From contig NZ_CP139971.1 of NCBI RefSeq assembly GCF_034424545.1, positions 248,001-312,000 of the forward strand: 64,000 nucleotides of DNA. The letters are read 5' to 3'. Numbering within the stretch: position 1 is the stretch's first letter; every line of letters begins with the position of its first letter. The notes under the pieces were generated by a model. That model saw only the letters and a list, made by a program, of their open reading frames with translations, had not been told where the DNA came from and did not search any database. A program made the position numbers and the translations under genes. Origin of the DNA: Trinickia caryophylli. Its GTDB lineage: Bacteria; Pseudomonadota; Gammaproteobacteria; Burkholderiales; Burkholderiaceae. Below are positions 18,210 to 26,695 of the stretch, piece by piece.

Positions 18210-18788
18210 ATGCCGACGTACCGTCTCCGACCTTATCGCCCGCTACTACTGTCCGCACTTTTTCTTTCAACGTGCGTGAGGCCCACCCTCGCACGCGCCG
18301 ATTGCTTCGACGACGCCGGCGCCTATCAACAGGTCAACCCGCTCGTGCTGCGCGCGATCGCGTGGCTCGAATCGCACAATCGGCCCGATGCCACGCATCT
18401 GAACCAGAACGGTTCGATCGATTACGGCGTCATGCAGATCAACTCCATCCATCTGCGCGAGCTCAATCGCTACAACATCTCGCGTTCGACGCTCATGCGG
18501 CCGTGCGAGAACGTCTATATCGCCGCATGGCATCTACGCCGCATGATGGACAAGTACGGCAACACATGGGCCGCGGTGGGGGCCTATCATTCGCAGACGC
18601 CCGCCGAGCGCGACACCTACGCGCGTCACATTCAGCGCATCATCGCGGGCTGGCATCGTCTGCCAGCGCCGGCGGCCGCCCCCGCTTCCGCTGCGACGTC
18701 GGCGGCGGCGCGCAAAACGCGCGGTATGCACGAAGCGGACGAGGCGACCGAAGCGGACGAGGCGACCGAAACGCAAGCGTCCAGATAG
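18210..18788 (+). CDS. hpaH: HpaH/IpgF-like lytic transglycosylase, type III secretion associated
   Basis: The 192-residue protein carries a signal peptide (LLLSALFLSTCVRPTLARA) and an SLT domain with catalytic Glu54 (AIAWLESHNR), followed by GSIDYGVMQINSIHL and VGAYHSQTP, as in the IpgF/VirB1/HpaH group. These enzymes open peptidoglycan locally so that the type III apparatus can be built. The ATG at 18210 was chosen to place the signal peptide at the start. The C-terminus is low-complexity with two EADEAT units. A perfect PIP box upstream places it in the HrpB regulon although it lies some 9 kb outside the machine operons. Confidence 0.82.
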   Translation: MPTYRLRPYRPLLLSALFLSTCVRPTLARADCFDDAGAYQQVNPLVLRAIAWLESHNRPDATHLNQNGSIDYGVMQINSIHLRELNRYNISRSTLMRPCENVYIAAWHLRRMMDKYGNTWAAVGAYHSQTPAERDTYARHIQRIIAGWHRLPAPAAAPASAATSAAARKTRGMHEADEATEADEATETQASR

Positions 18789-18797
18789 CGTCGGACC

Positions 18798-20564
18798 TCA
18801 ATGCAGCGGCGCGGGCGCACCCTCCGCGACAACGCAGTTGCGCCCTTCGTTTTTCGCTCGTGCGACCAGAAGATCGGCACGCTCCATCAGCGCTTGGACG
18901 TCGATGGTGCCTCGCGCATCGCAATATGCGACACCGAAGCTCGCCGTCACGCCGAAAGAGCCGCCTTGTTGCGAAACGATCGGCGTGTCCTCGATGGCCG
19001 CACGCATCTGTTCGGCGCACTGGATCGCACGTGCCTCGTTCGGCACGCGCATGAGCACGACGAACGCGTCGCCGTCTAACCGCGCCACGATGTCCGTATG
19101 CAGCCACGTCTGACTGCACAGATGAGCCACGGTGCGAAGCACGCGGTCGCCGCTGCTGTGGCCATGAAGGTCGTTGATCTGCCTGAATCGGTCGATATCG
19201 AATCTCACGACCGCATAGCCGGGCTCGTGCGCGTTCGCGGCGGGCCAGTCGTCTTTTGCCCGCTTTTCGAGTGCGCGGCGATTGAGCAGGCCCGTGAGCG
19301 GGTCCGTCTCCGACAGCTCTTTCATCTCGAGCAGCATATTCTCGAGCTTCATTTTCTCGATGTGATTCGCGTTGAGCGCGGCAATCGATTCGAGCAGCTT
19401 CGCCACTTCCATGCTCTTGGGCGTGAACGAGATCTCGGTGTCGATTTCGTCGCTCGCGATGGCATCGATCATGTTGACCGCCTGCAGGAGCGGTTCGACC
19501 ATCCGCTTGCGCACGATCGACATCATGGCGGCCAGCGCGCCGCAGATCAGTACCGCGGCGGCCAGCGCCACGAGGAAATGAACGAGCGATTCGGTCTGGC
19601 GCGCATGGAGTTCGGCCTCCGCCTGATCGAGCAGCACATCGCGCAGGCGAGTGATGGAACCCATCGGCGGCACGTAGTCCGCCGCGAAGCGGGCAGGCGA
19701 GATGCCCGTGGCGCCCTTGGTCGCCAGCGCCTGCACGTGCTCTGCGTAACGGATGCCCGTCACGAAGTAGTCGTGCTCCATATCGTCGAGCGCCTTGCGC
19801 GCGGCCTGCGAGCCCGGGTTGACGGTCACGCGGTCGAGCACGAGCGCGTGCAGTTGATCGACGCGGCCGCGCACGCGCGCGATCGCCAGCAGTTCGTCGG
19901 ATGTGAGCGGCCGTTGCGCCGCGAGTGCCGCGGTGAACTGCGAGCCGAGCTGGCCCGCGAATTCGCGCAGGTCGGCGAGCAGGCGCGTGGCTGCCAGCCA
20001 GTTCAACGTACCGGGCCCGCCTTCCCGGACCGAGATCGAGATGCCGTCGAGCGGCGGCGCCACTTCGGGAATGATCGCGATCATGCCGGCCACGACCCTG
20101 TGAATCTCTGCCGAGCGCCGCTCGGCGAGCGGCACTTTCAGCAACGCATCGACTTGCGCGCGAGCCGAATCGAGGTCGCCTCTCATCTTCGCCACGGCGG
20201 CCAGTTCGCGCGCGCAATCGCCGGGGCAGTGCTTGTTCCGGAGTATCGCGACGAGGCTCGCGATGCGACGGTCGCTTTCCGCGCGCGCCCGTGAAAGTGC
20301 TTCGGCACGCGCGGGGGCAATGGGCAGATCCTCGCCGAGCGCGCCGTTCGTCGGGCCGCGCTCCGCGGAGACTTTCTCCATGACGAGCAGGCCCGCTCTG
20401 AATCCGCGGAAGGCCTGCAGGGCGCCGCGCGCCGCGCTGCTGTCCGACCATTCGTGAGCGAGCGCCCAACCGAGCGGCACGATCACGGCCACGAGGATAC
20501 ACGCGACGAGTAACCCCAGAAGACGGGTGATCGGTAGTGCTTTATTGAACTTCTCTCTCTTCAT
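18798..20564 (-). CDS. membrane protein with degenerate GGDEF domain
   Basis: The 588-residue protein has an N-terminal membrane helix (LLGLLVACILVAVIVPLGW), a roughly 280-residue periplasmic helical sensor region, a second membrane helix (LVALAAAVLICGALAAMMS), a HAMP-like linker and a C-terminal GGDEF domain starting at ETDPLTGLLNRRALE. The active-site loop at residues 497 to 501 reads DGDAF instead of GGDEF. The first Gly and the Glu are lost, so diguanylate cyclase activity is doubtful; it may be a sensor or binding module. The start at 20564 precedes the first membrane helix and follows a sensible N-region (MKREKFNK). It converges on the transglycosylase gene with 9 bp between stops. Confidence 0.8.
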   Translation of the reverse strand: MKREKFNKALPITRLLGLLVACILVAVIVPLGWALAHEWSDSSAARGALQAFRGFRAGLLVMEKVSAERGPTNGALGEDLPIAPARAEALSRARAESDRRIASLVAILRNKHCPGDCARELAAVAKMRGDLDSARAQVDALLKVPLAERRSAEIHRVVAGMIAIIPEVAPPLDGISISVREGGPGTLNWLAATRLLADLREFAGQLGSQFTAALAAQRPLTSDELLAIARVRGRVDQLHALVLDRVTVNPGSQAARKALDDMEHDYFVTGIRYAEHVQALATKGATGISPARFAADYVPPMGSITRLRDVLLDQAEAELHARQTESLVHFLVALAAAVLICGALAAMMSIVRKRMVEPLLQAVNMIDAIASDEIDTEISFTPKSMEVAKLLESIAALNANHIEKMKLENMLLEMKELSETDPLTGLLNRRALEKRAKDDWPAANAHEPGYAVVRFDIDRFRQINDLHGHSSGDRVLRTVAHLCSQTWLHTDIVARLDGDAFVVLMRVPNEARAIQCAEQMRAAIEDTPIVSQQGGSFGVTASFGVAYCDARGTIDVQALMERADLLVARAKNEGRNCVVAEGAPAPLH

Positions 20565-20793
20565 GCGGCTGGCCCCTGCGTGACGCGCAACATGTATCAC
20601 GTTTTCGCATATCGGAATGTAAAAAAAATCATGGCGCACCTCGCAACCTTTCGACGTGCGCTTCGCACTCACGTGGTTACGACTGGTGCCGTGTGCCCGG
20701 ATGGCCGCGCAATTCTCCATGAAATTCCGTGTGCACGACAGTCGCTCCGGCACGTGGAACCGGTCCCGTGTCGATCAACCGTGGAGAACCCCG

Positions 20794-21369
20794 ATGGCAC
20801 AACGTCCCGCGCAAAGCAGCGTGACGCGGCGTCGCGCATGGCTGGCCGTTCCCGTCATCGCGCTGCTCGTCGCATGCGCGCGCGCTGCGCTGATGCAGCC
20901 CGCTAACGAAGACGCGCGTGACGCCGCCGCGCTTCAGCGCATGAGTGCCGCCAGCGAACGGATGGTAGTGGTGGTCGTTGCGAGCGCGGGCGGGCCTATG
21001 CGCTCGCCGGACGGCGACACGCTGGACGATCGCGCTCGCCGCGCGGCGAGCGCCGCCGTGGCAGCGCTCGAGAACGATTACCGATTGCGCGAAGTGATGG
21101 AGTGGCCGCTCGTCGCGTTGCAGTCGCATTGCGTGGTGCTGGAGATCGAAGGAGCGCAGTCGCGCGACGAGGTGCTGGCGAAGCTCTCGAAGGACGTACG
21201 GGTGCGTCTCGCGCAGCCGCTGCTGACGTTTCGACCGTCCAGTACGCGTGACGATGCCGGTGAGGGATTGCGTCCGCACACCCCATGCAGTTCGTGCGCG
21301 CGCCCCGTGGGGCGGGCCTTAAGGATTTCCTTACGGGCAAATCAGCGGCCGCCTACCTTGTGGCGTTGA
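20794..21369 (+). pseudogene. subtilase propeptide remnant (N-terminal fragment of an S8 peptidase lipoprotein)
   Basis: The 191-residue ORF has a lipoprotein-type start (VIALLVACARA) and a segment (about residues 40 to 150) that matches the propeptide region of the intact subtilase at the right edge of the window: RMVVVVVA, ENDYRLREVMEWPL, RDEVLAKLSKDVRVRLAQPL against RMVVIAVD, AKDYRLQEVTAWPI, RDEILAKLAHDRRVRLAEPL. After TFRPSSTRDD the similarity ends; the remaining tail is Arg/Pro-rich and no catalytic domain follows in any frame before the sigma gene. It is most simply a truncated gene. A functional stand-alone inhibitor-like propeptide is the alternative. Confidence 0.6.
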
Positions 21370-21500
21370 GCGAATCCACGCACATTGGGGCGGCGGTCAA
21401 CTCTATCTTTTTGACCCCGCTCGCAACTTTTTTCGCGCCTCGCGCTACCTACAGGGAATCGAGCGCGCCCGCGCGCACATGCGCACACGCGATTCGCACC

Positions 21501-22088
21501 ATGCTATTGAACCCAGCCACTTCATACTCCGACGACGTACAAGCCACCGATGCGGACGACATGCGACTCATCCGTCGCGTGGCGGCGCACGACAAGGAAG
21601 CGCTGGCGCAGCTCTATCGGGCATACCACCGCCGGCTCGCCCGCTTCCTGAACCGCTTCACTCGCCGCGAGGACCTCATCGAGGAAGTGATCAACGATAC
21701 GTTCATGGTGGTATGGCAAAAAGCAGCACAGTTTCGCGGCGACGCACGCGTTTCGACGTGGCTCATGGGCATCGCCTACCGTGTGACGCTGCGCGCATTG
21801 CGCGACGGCAGTCTTCAGCACGACCAGCTCGACGCCGATTTCGAAGGGGAAGCCGTGGAGCCGTTTGCCGCCCATGAGCAGACCGATTGGGTGGACAAGG
21901 GGCTCAGGAGGCTTTCGGCGGAGCAGCGGGCCGTGGTGGAACTCGCCTACGTGATGGGGCATTCGCTGGAGGAAGTCGCGCAGATCACCGAATCGTCGGT
22001 GACGACGGTGAAGGCGCGGATGTTCCATGCCCGTGTCAAACTGCGCAACGTGATGCCTGTGCTGGCGGGATTTACCGGGGAAGATTGA
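21501..22088 (+). CDS. ECF-type RNA polymerase sigma factor
   Basis: The 195-residue protein has region 2 (EALAQLYRAYHRRLARFLNRF, then EEVINDTFMVVWQKAAQFRGDARVSTWLMGIAYR) and region 4 (RLSAEQRAVVELAYVMGHSLEEVAQITESSVTTVKARMFHAR). The start at 21501 (MLLNPATSYSDDVQ) leaves a normal short ECF N-terminus; the longer ORF upstream is Ala/Ser-rich non-typical sequence. The stop overlaps the start of the anti-sigma gene (ATGA). With the neighbouring subtilase remnant it forms a locus type in which sigma, anti-sigma and S8 peptidase occur together. Confidence 0.88.
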   Translation: MLLNPATSYSDDVQATDADDMRLIRRVAAHDKEALAQLYRAYHRRLARFLNRFTRREDLIEEVINDTFMVVWQKAAQFRGDARVSTWLMGIAYRVTLRALRDGSLQHDQLDADFEGEAVEPFAAHEQTDWVDKGLRRLSAEQRAVVELAYVMGHSLEEVAQITESSVTTVKARMFHARVKLRNVMPVLAGFTGED

Positions 22089-22786
22089 TGAGTGCGTCTG
22101 CAGCCGACGACGAGCGCAGGCACCTGCGCATCTGGGAAATGCTGCCGTGGATCGTAAACGATACCGCCGGTGCCGAGGATGCACGTGAGGTGCAGGCACA
22201 TCTGCGCGAGTGCGTGCTTTGTCGCGCGGAGCTTGCACGCCAGCGTTGGCTGCTGTCCGCGGCGAATCGGCGCGAGCCCCAAGCCCCGAACGTCGAGCGT
22301 GGGCTCGACAAGTTGATGCAGCAAATCGACGATGCGGACCATCATGAAGCCGAGTCGCGTGGGACCGGTACGCACGGGCGGTGGCAGCCCGCTGAAAAGG
22401 CGAGGGCGCGCGCAGGGCGTTCGGTGCTGCTTGCGTATGGGCTCGCCGCGATGGCGCTGATCGAGGCGGGAGCGCTCGCCATGCTGGGCGGGCAGTTGCA
22501 TGGTCTGCAGCCGGCCGGCTCCTATCGAACGCTGTCCGAGGCCGCTTCGCCGTTGCACCGCGCAACGATCAGGCTCGTCGTGGACGATGCGATGTCCGTG
22601 CGCCAGTTGCAGACGCTGCTCGCCGCCCAGCATCTGAGGATCGTGAACGGCCCGGGCGAGAACGGCGTTTATTCGCTTGCGCCGGCCGGGGAGATGGGTG
22701 ATGTCGACGCGCAAGTGGCGGCGCTGCGCGCGGCGCCCGGTGTGCGGTTCGCGGAGCCCGCCGCGGAGGCGCTGAACGCGCAGTAG
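22088..22786 (+). CDS. membrane anti-sigma factor with zinc-finger motif
   Basis: The 232-residue protein has an N-terminal cytoplasmic anti-sigma domain with His38, Cys42 and Cys45 (HLRECVLC), the HxxxCxxC motif of ZAS-type anti-sigma factors. One membrane helix follows (VLLAYGLAAMALIEAGALAML, about residues 114 to 135), then a periplasmic C-terminal domain (ATIRLVVDDAMSVRQLQTLL to VRFAEPAAE) that resembles a propeptide/inhibitor fold. It would hold the overlapping ECF sigma factor at the membrane until a periplasmic signal releases it. Translational coupling to sigma is through ATGA. Confidence 0.82.
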   Translation: MSASAADDERRHLRIWEMLPWIVNDTAGAEDAREVQAHLRECVLCRAELARQRWLLSAANRREPQAPNVERGLDKLMQQIDDADHHEAESRGTGTHGRWQPAEKARARAGRSVLLAYGLAAMALIEAGALAMLGGQLHGLQPAGSYRTLSEAASPLHRATIRLVVDDAMSVRQLQTLLAAQHLRIVNGPGENGVYSLAPAGEMGDVDAQVAALRAAPGVRFAEPAAEALNAQ

Positions 22787-22805
22787 GGTTGCGGCGACGT
22801 GTTCG

Positions 22806-22829
22806 TTCGTTGCCCGCCCCGCCGTTTCG
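22806..22829 (+). promoter_or_regulatory. hrpII box upstream of J-domain effector gene
   Basis: TTCG at 22806 and TTCG at 22826 with exactly 16 bases between them, oriented towards the effector candidate whose proposed start is 144 bp downstream. The fifth base is T rather than C, so it fits the Ralstonia hrpII consensus but is an imperfect Xanthomonas PIP box. No clear TANNNT was seen at the usual distance. Confidence 0.6.
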
Positions 22830-22972
22830 TCGCACCCGGGGTATGGCATGGCCTCTCGTCGCGAAAATGAAGCGCATGCGTTCCGGGCCTCGTCAGGCCT
22901 GCCAACACCGCGCTCATGCTGGACGGCCTGCTGTTTTCGGTTACCGTTTTCGGCGATGGGCAGGAGTACCTG

Positions 22973-24364
22973 ATGCCCAGCCGAATAGCGAATCCGATAC
23001 CGTCGTTCTCTTCCTTTGGACACAGTGCTGCGCCGGAGCCGGCGCAGCCGGCCGGCGGTGGCCGTCCGGGCGCCCGCAACGAGGGGGCGTTTTCGAGTCT
23101 GCACCGCCCCGAGCCGGGCGCGAGCGCAATCGGTGCGCAACGCACGAACATGAACGGCGCCGATCGGCTGGCAGCTTTCCTCGAGCGTGCGCGCAATGGG
23201 CAACGCGGCTCCTCGGGCGGTGTGCCGCCCGCGACAACGTCAGGCACCGAGGATGCCTCCGGACGCCCGACGCGAGAGTCCCGGTTTGCCGAGACCGGAG
23301 TTCCGGGCGCGAGGACGCCGACGGGGGCGAAGGGGGCTCAGTGGACGCAAGGGGCACCGGCATCCGAGCCCGGCACGAAGCGAACTGGCTTCGGCGCGGC
23401 GAAAGGCAGCCGCCACTTTCCGGGCACGGGGTCTTCGCGTCCCGCAACCGGCACATCGTCGGCTCGGAGGCCGGCCGGGCAGGGACATTCGGCGTATGCC
23501 CGTGCACGCGGGTATTCGAGCCATCACGCGTTCCCCAGGCCGTCGCACGGCTATGCGGGTGCGTACGCGGCTGGGCACTTCGCGGCCAGCGGGTATCCGC
23601 GCTACGTGCGCACGGCGTGGCGTGGGCCGGGTTACTTTACCCACGCATTCGACGTTGGCCGGCTTCTCGGATTCACATACGGATTCGCGCAAACTGCGCA
23701 TGGGGCTCGGATGCACCTCGGGTTTCATTTCAACGGCCGATTCCATACCTTGCACTTCGGTATGTATCCCAACACGCCGAGCCCGCTTTTCGCAACGCTG
23801 CATAGCGGCTATATGCATGCGATGCCGGCATATCGTCCTTACTCCGGCCACTACGCTTATCGCCGTCCCGCCTGGCATGCGGGATACGGCTACGCACCGT
23901 CCGGGCCCTACGGCGGCTACGGCCATTTTGGCGCGGCTGCCCCTCCGCCGTTCGCGAGCCATTGGTGGCACATGCCATTTCACGGTGCCGCACCAGGCTC
24001 CGGTGCCACGCCGCACGGGCCCCGTGCGCAAGCCGGCGACACTGGATATCGGACAGATGGAGCGCCGCGGCCTGACGCAAGCGGGACGGGCCCGGAGCGC
24101 GCGAACGCGGCGCCGAGCGTGGACCAGCAGCCGCCCGATGGATTTCGCCGGTGGCACGAAGTCCTCGGCGTTGCGCATGGCAGCGCCACGTGCGAGGCGG
24201 TAAAGGCTCGCTACCGAAGGGATGCGCTGCGACTGCATCCGGACAAACCGGGCGGCAGCAAGGTCGCGTTTCAGGAGCTGCAGTGGGCCTATGCCACGGC
24301 CATGGCCGTGCTGGACGCGCGCGAGCGCGGCGAGCACGTCCCCGAGCCCGCACGCACCGCGTGA
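22973..24364 (+). CDS. candidate type III effector with C-terminal J domain (HopI1-like architecture)
   Basis: The 463-residue protein has no signal peptide. Its N-terminus is Ser/Pro-rich and polar (MPSRIANPIPSFSSFGHS), as in type III substrates. The middle, roughly residues 165 to 360, is rich in Gly, His, Tyr and Ala. The C-terminus is a J domain: FRRWHEVLGVAHG, AVKARYRRDALRLHPDKPGG with HPD at 422 to 424, then FQELQWAYATAM. J domains stimulate Hsp70 ATPase. Pseudomonas syringae HopI1 is the known effector with a C-terminal J domain, and it acts on host Hsp70. The start at 22973 was preferred over 22916 because it gives the secretion-type N-terminus. An hrpII box upstream supports HrpB control. 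Confidence 0.7.
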   Translation: MPSRIANPIPSFSSFGHSAAPEPAQPAGGGRPGARNEGAFSSLHRPEPGASAIGAQRTNMNGADRLAAFLERARNGQRGSSGGVPPATTSGTEDASGRPTRESRFAETGVPGARTPTGAKGAQWTQGAPASEPGTKRTGFGAAKGSRHFPGTGSSRPATGTSSARRPAGQGHSAYARARGYSSHHAFPRPSHGYAGAYAAGHFAASGYPRYVRTAWRGPGYFTHAFDVGRLLGFTYGFAQTAHGARMHLGFHFNGRFHTLHFGMYPNTPSPLFATLHSGYMHAMPAYRPYSGHYAYRRPAWHAGYGYAPSGPYGGYGHFGAAAPPPFASHWWHMPFHGAAPGSGATPHGPRAQAGDTGYRTDGAPRPDASGTGPERANAAPSVDQQPPDGFRRWHEVLGVAHGSATCEAVKARYRRDALRLHPDKPGGSKVAFQELQWAYATAMAVLDARERGEHVPEPARTA

Positions 24365-24448
24365 GGTCATGGCGGACGTGGCGGCTGCCCTGCGACGTGG
24401 CACCGGAGAGGGGCGCCCGAGGATTTTGCGGCAGCGGCGCGCTTTGTA

Positions 24449-24473
24449 TTCGCCACCTTCGCGCGTATTTCGC
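24449..24473 (+). promoter_or_regulatory. perfect PIP box upstream of HrpF/NopX-repeat gene
   Basis: TTCGC at 24449 and 24469 with 15 bases between. A TAACGT hexamer starts at 24505, 31 bp after the box, which is the expected place for the TANNNT minus-10 element. The gene start is 163 bp downstream of the box. Confidence 0.82.
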
Positions 24474-24635
24474 CGCGGCGTCGGGCGCTGCATCGGCATG
24501 CCGCTAACGTAGCGCTCACAGCTATGCATCACGTCCGCCGCGCGCAGTTGCGCCGCACGTGAACCGGCTGAGAGCGCGGCGAGATCCGCGCCGCGTGCGC
24601 GGCGCGGTCGGTCCAATCAAGCGACGGGGCAAACC

Positions 24636-25574
24636 ATGAGCATTACCATCAGCAGTTCGATCAGCATCGAGCAACCAGGCATCGATTCATCGGCGAAGGA
24701 GGCGGTCGGCGCGCTGCCCGCGGATTTCGAGGCGCTTTACGAGTCGGCGCTGCGCTCGCTGCAACAGATGTTTCACGAAGTCTTTGCGCAAGGCGGGACG
24801 AGCGAGGCCGATTTCGGCGATGACGCGGATACCGGCATGGACACTCAAAGCGCGGCCGGCGCGCTGGCCGGCTACATGCACGAGAACGGCATCAATACGC
24901 TCAACCCCGATCAGCTCTATCAGCTCGCCTACAACCCGAAGGACGGCACACCGTCCGCCGTTTCGGCCGCGGCGAAATTCATGCTGCAGAACCCGGACGT
25001 ATTCAATCAGATCGAAACGCATGACGTGGCAGGCTCCGACGGCATCGCTAGCGCCAATGATTTCGACTGGGCCGCACAGGGCGAGATCGGCGATGTGCAA
25101 CCGTCGGCGGCCAGCAGCAAGGCGGCGCAAATGGACACGCAAGGGGCATCGGGCGCGCTCGCGGGCTATATGCACGAGAACGGCATCCACACGCTCACTC
25201 CGGGCCAGCTCTATCAGCTCGCGTACAACCCGCGCGAGGGCACGCCGCCCGACGTATCGGCGGCAGCCGCGTACATGCTTCAGAACGCGGATGCGTACAA
25301 CCAGATCGAAACGCATGACGTCGCGGGCGCCGATGGCATTTCCGGCGTCGGCAATTTCGATTGGGCGGCGCAGGGTGGGCTCGATGAAGCGAAAGACCCG
25401 GGGGAAACCGACACGGCCGATGGCGGCGAACTGCTCGACGACAAGACCTCCAGCTCGGCCGATCTCGAGCAGGCAGTCGAAGCCGAACTCGAGCAGATCA
25501 ATCAGGCCGTCTTCGGGTACTCGATCGCGTCAAGTCAGTCGCATGCAGGGGCGCGGATCGAGCAGACGATCTGA
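24636..25574 (+). CDS. HrpF/NopX-repeat secreted protein, short form
   Basis: The 312-residue acidic protein contains two copies of an about 82-residue repeat (starting at residues 68 and 166): ALAGYMHENGI, DQLYQLAYNP, AAAKFMLQNPDVF, then IETHDVAG(S/A)DGI and NFDWAAQG. This repeat occurs in the N-terminal half of Xanthomonas HrpF and rhizobial NopX, the type III translocon proteins. The DxxGxDGIxxxxDF stretch recalls an EF-hand loop. Unlike HrpF (about 800 residues) it lacks the hydrophobic C-terminal pore region, so it is either an effector-like relative or an accessory translocon protein. A perfect PIP box and minus-10 precede it. No signal peptide; the N-terminus is Ser/Ile-rich. Confidence 0.72.
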   Translation: MSITISSSISIEQPGIDSSAKEAVGALPADFEALYESALRSLQQMFHEVFAQGGTSEADFGDDADTGMDTQSAAGALAGYMHENGINTLNPDQLYQLAYNPKDGTPSAVSAAAKFMLQNPDVFNQIETHDVAGSDGIASANDFDWAAQGEIGDVQPSAASSKAAQMDTQGASGALAGYMHENGIHTLTPGQLYQLAYNPREGTPPDVSAAAAYMLQNADAYNQIETHDVAGADGISGVGNFDWAAQGGLDEAKDPGETDTADGGELLDDKTSSSADLEQAVEAELEQINQAVFGYSIASSQSHAGARIEQTI

Positions 25575-25739
25575 CAGAATCGATACGAGAGAGCGGGCGG
25601 CGATGCGTTCGAGGCGTCTTCGTCGTCCGTTTGTCTGCCGCGCCATTGCCAACTATCCGGCGGCTCCTGGAGCGAGGGCATTGAGCCCGATTCTCATCGC
25701 AACCGGCAGGACAGCAACGCCGGACAAATTCAAGTTCAT

Positions 25740-25764
25740 TTCGCCTCGGGCGCCCGACATTCGC
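25740..25764 (+). promoter_or_regulatory. perfect PIP box upstream of small-protein/effector pair
   Basis: TTCGC at 25740 and 25760 with 15 bases between, 81 bp upstream of the ATG pair at 25846/25849. No good TANNNT was found at 30 to 32 bp, so promoter strength is uncertain. Confidence 0.7.
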
Positions 25765-25845
25765 CGCCGCGCGCCGTTGACGCATCGACGTTCGCCGACA
25801 ATCGGCGCACCGCATGGCACCCATGCGATTCGTATTGAGGAGAGG

Positions 25846-26034
25846 ATGATGAAGGCCCGCTTTGTTCGTTATAGCGGCGCGTGCCGCACGATAGCGCTCG
25901 CGCTTGCCTGTTTCGTCGGCCTGCTCGCGGCGCGGCCGATGCAAGAGGCACGATTCGACCATGCCGCGCGTGTCCGCACGGGAGAGCCGTTCCCGCAATC
26001 TGCGTTGTCGCCCACCGTACGGAGTGCGCCATGA
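25846..26034 (+). CDS. small protein with signal-anchor-like segment
   Basis: The 62-residue ORF follows a strong GAGGAG ribosome-binding site and has two adjacent ATG codons (25846 and 25849). A hydrophobic stretch (TIALALACFVGLLAA) near the N-terminus suggests a signal peptide or membrane anchor; the rest is short and polar. The stop overlaps the start of the next gene (ATGA), so it may be a leader for that gene's translation as much as a protein of its own. It is the first ORF after the PIP box. No family recognised. Confidence 0.5.
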   Translation: MMKARFVRYSGACRTIALALACFVGLLAARPMQEARFDHAARVRTGEPFPQSALSPTVRSAP

Positions 26035-26663
26035 CAATGACCCGAATAACCGGATCGGCCGCGTTGTCGATCGCACCGAGCGCGAGCACGCCGGAGACGG
26101 CGGCGCTTCCGGCACTACCGGCACCGGAGGAAAGGCGCCGCCGGACAACCGGGGCGGCGCTCAGTGCGCTGGCGACGAACGGAGCGGCGGGCCGGAACTC
26201 CTCGGCGCAGACTGGCGCCGCAGGCAGCGTGCCACCGCGAACTGCCATGTCGTTGCTGCGGCGCACCCGGTCCGCCCCTAACCTGTCGCAGGCGCGATCC
26301 GAGCCGCACACGCCGGCCGCGCGCGCACCGTCGGCGGGCGCGAGCCGCACGTCCACCGCGGCGGTGTTTGCGGAGATGCTGCACGGGGCCAACGACATCG
26401 AACGAAAAACGCGCTCGTTCATCGACAAGCTGAAGGCGTTGCCCGCGTTGCGGCTCGGTACCTCGAAGACCGGCGAGGTACCGGGCGATGCCCATCCGAA
26501 GCCAGCAGACGCCGCGCACAACTACCACGCCACCATGGCCGATCAGGCCACCCAGGATGCCATCCGGCGCGAACTCGGCGAGATCGACAAATTGATCGCT
26601 CAGTTGATGCGGATGCTCGCCAAGCTGACCGGCGATCATTTGTCGGCACTCACCAGGAACTGA
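26031..26663 (+). CDS. candidate type III secreted protein, 210 aa
   Basis: Unrecognised family. The N-terminus is rich in Thr, Ser, Ala and Pro and lacks a signal peptide (MTMTRITGSAALSIAPSAS), as expected for type III substrates. A basic/Ser motif RRTRSAPNLS at about residues 79 to 88 resembles SRSKSLPARL in the multi-membrane effector candidate elsewhere in this window. The C-terminal half is helical (FAEMLHGANDIERKTRSFIDKLKAL, then QDAIRRELGEIDKLIAQLMRMLAKLTG). The start overlaps the small upstream ORF and the transcript begins at a PIP box. A strong hairpin follows the stop. Could also be a chaperone-like or translocon accessory protein. Confidence 0.6.
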   Translation: MTMTRITGSAALSIAPSASTPETAALPALPAPEERRRRTTGAALSALATNGAAGRNSSAQTGAAGSVPPRTAMSLLRRTRSAPNLSQARSEPHTPAARAPSAGASRTSTAAVFAEMLHGANDIERKTRSFIDKLKALPALRLGTSKTGEVPGDAHPKPADAAHNYHATMADQATQDAIRRELGEIDKLIAQLMRMLAKLTGDHLSALTRN

Positions 26664-26695
26664 CCGGCAAGCTGTTGCTCGGAATCTCCGGTATC

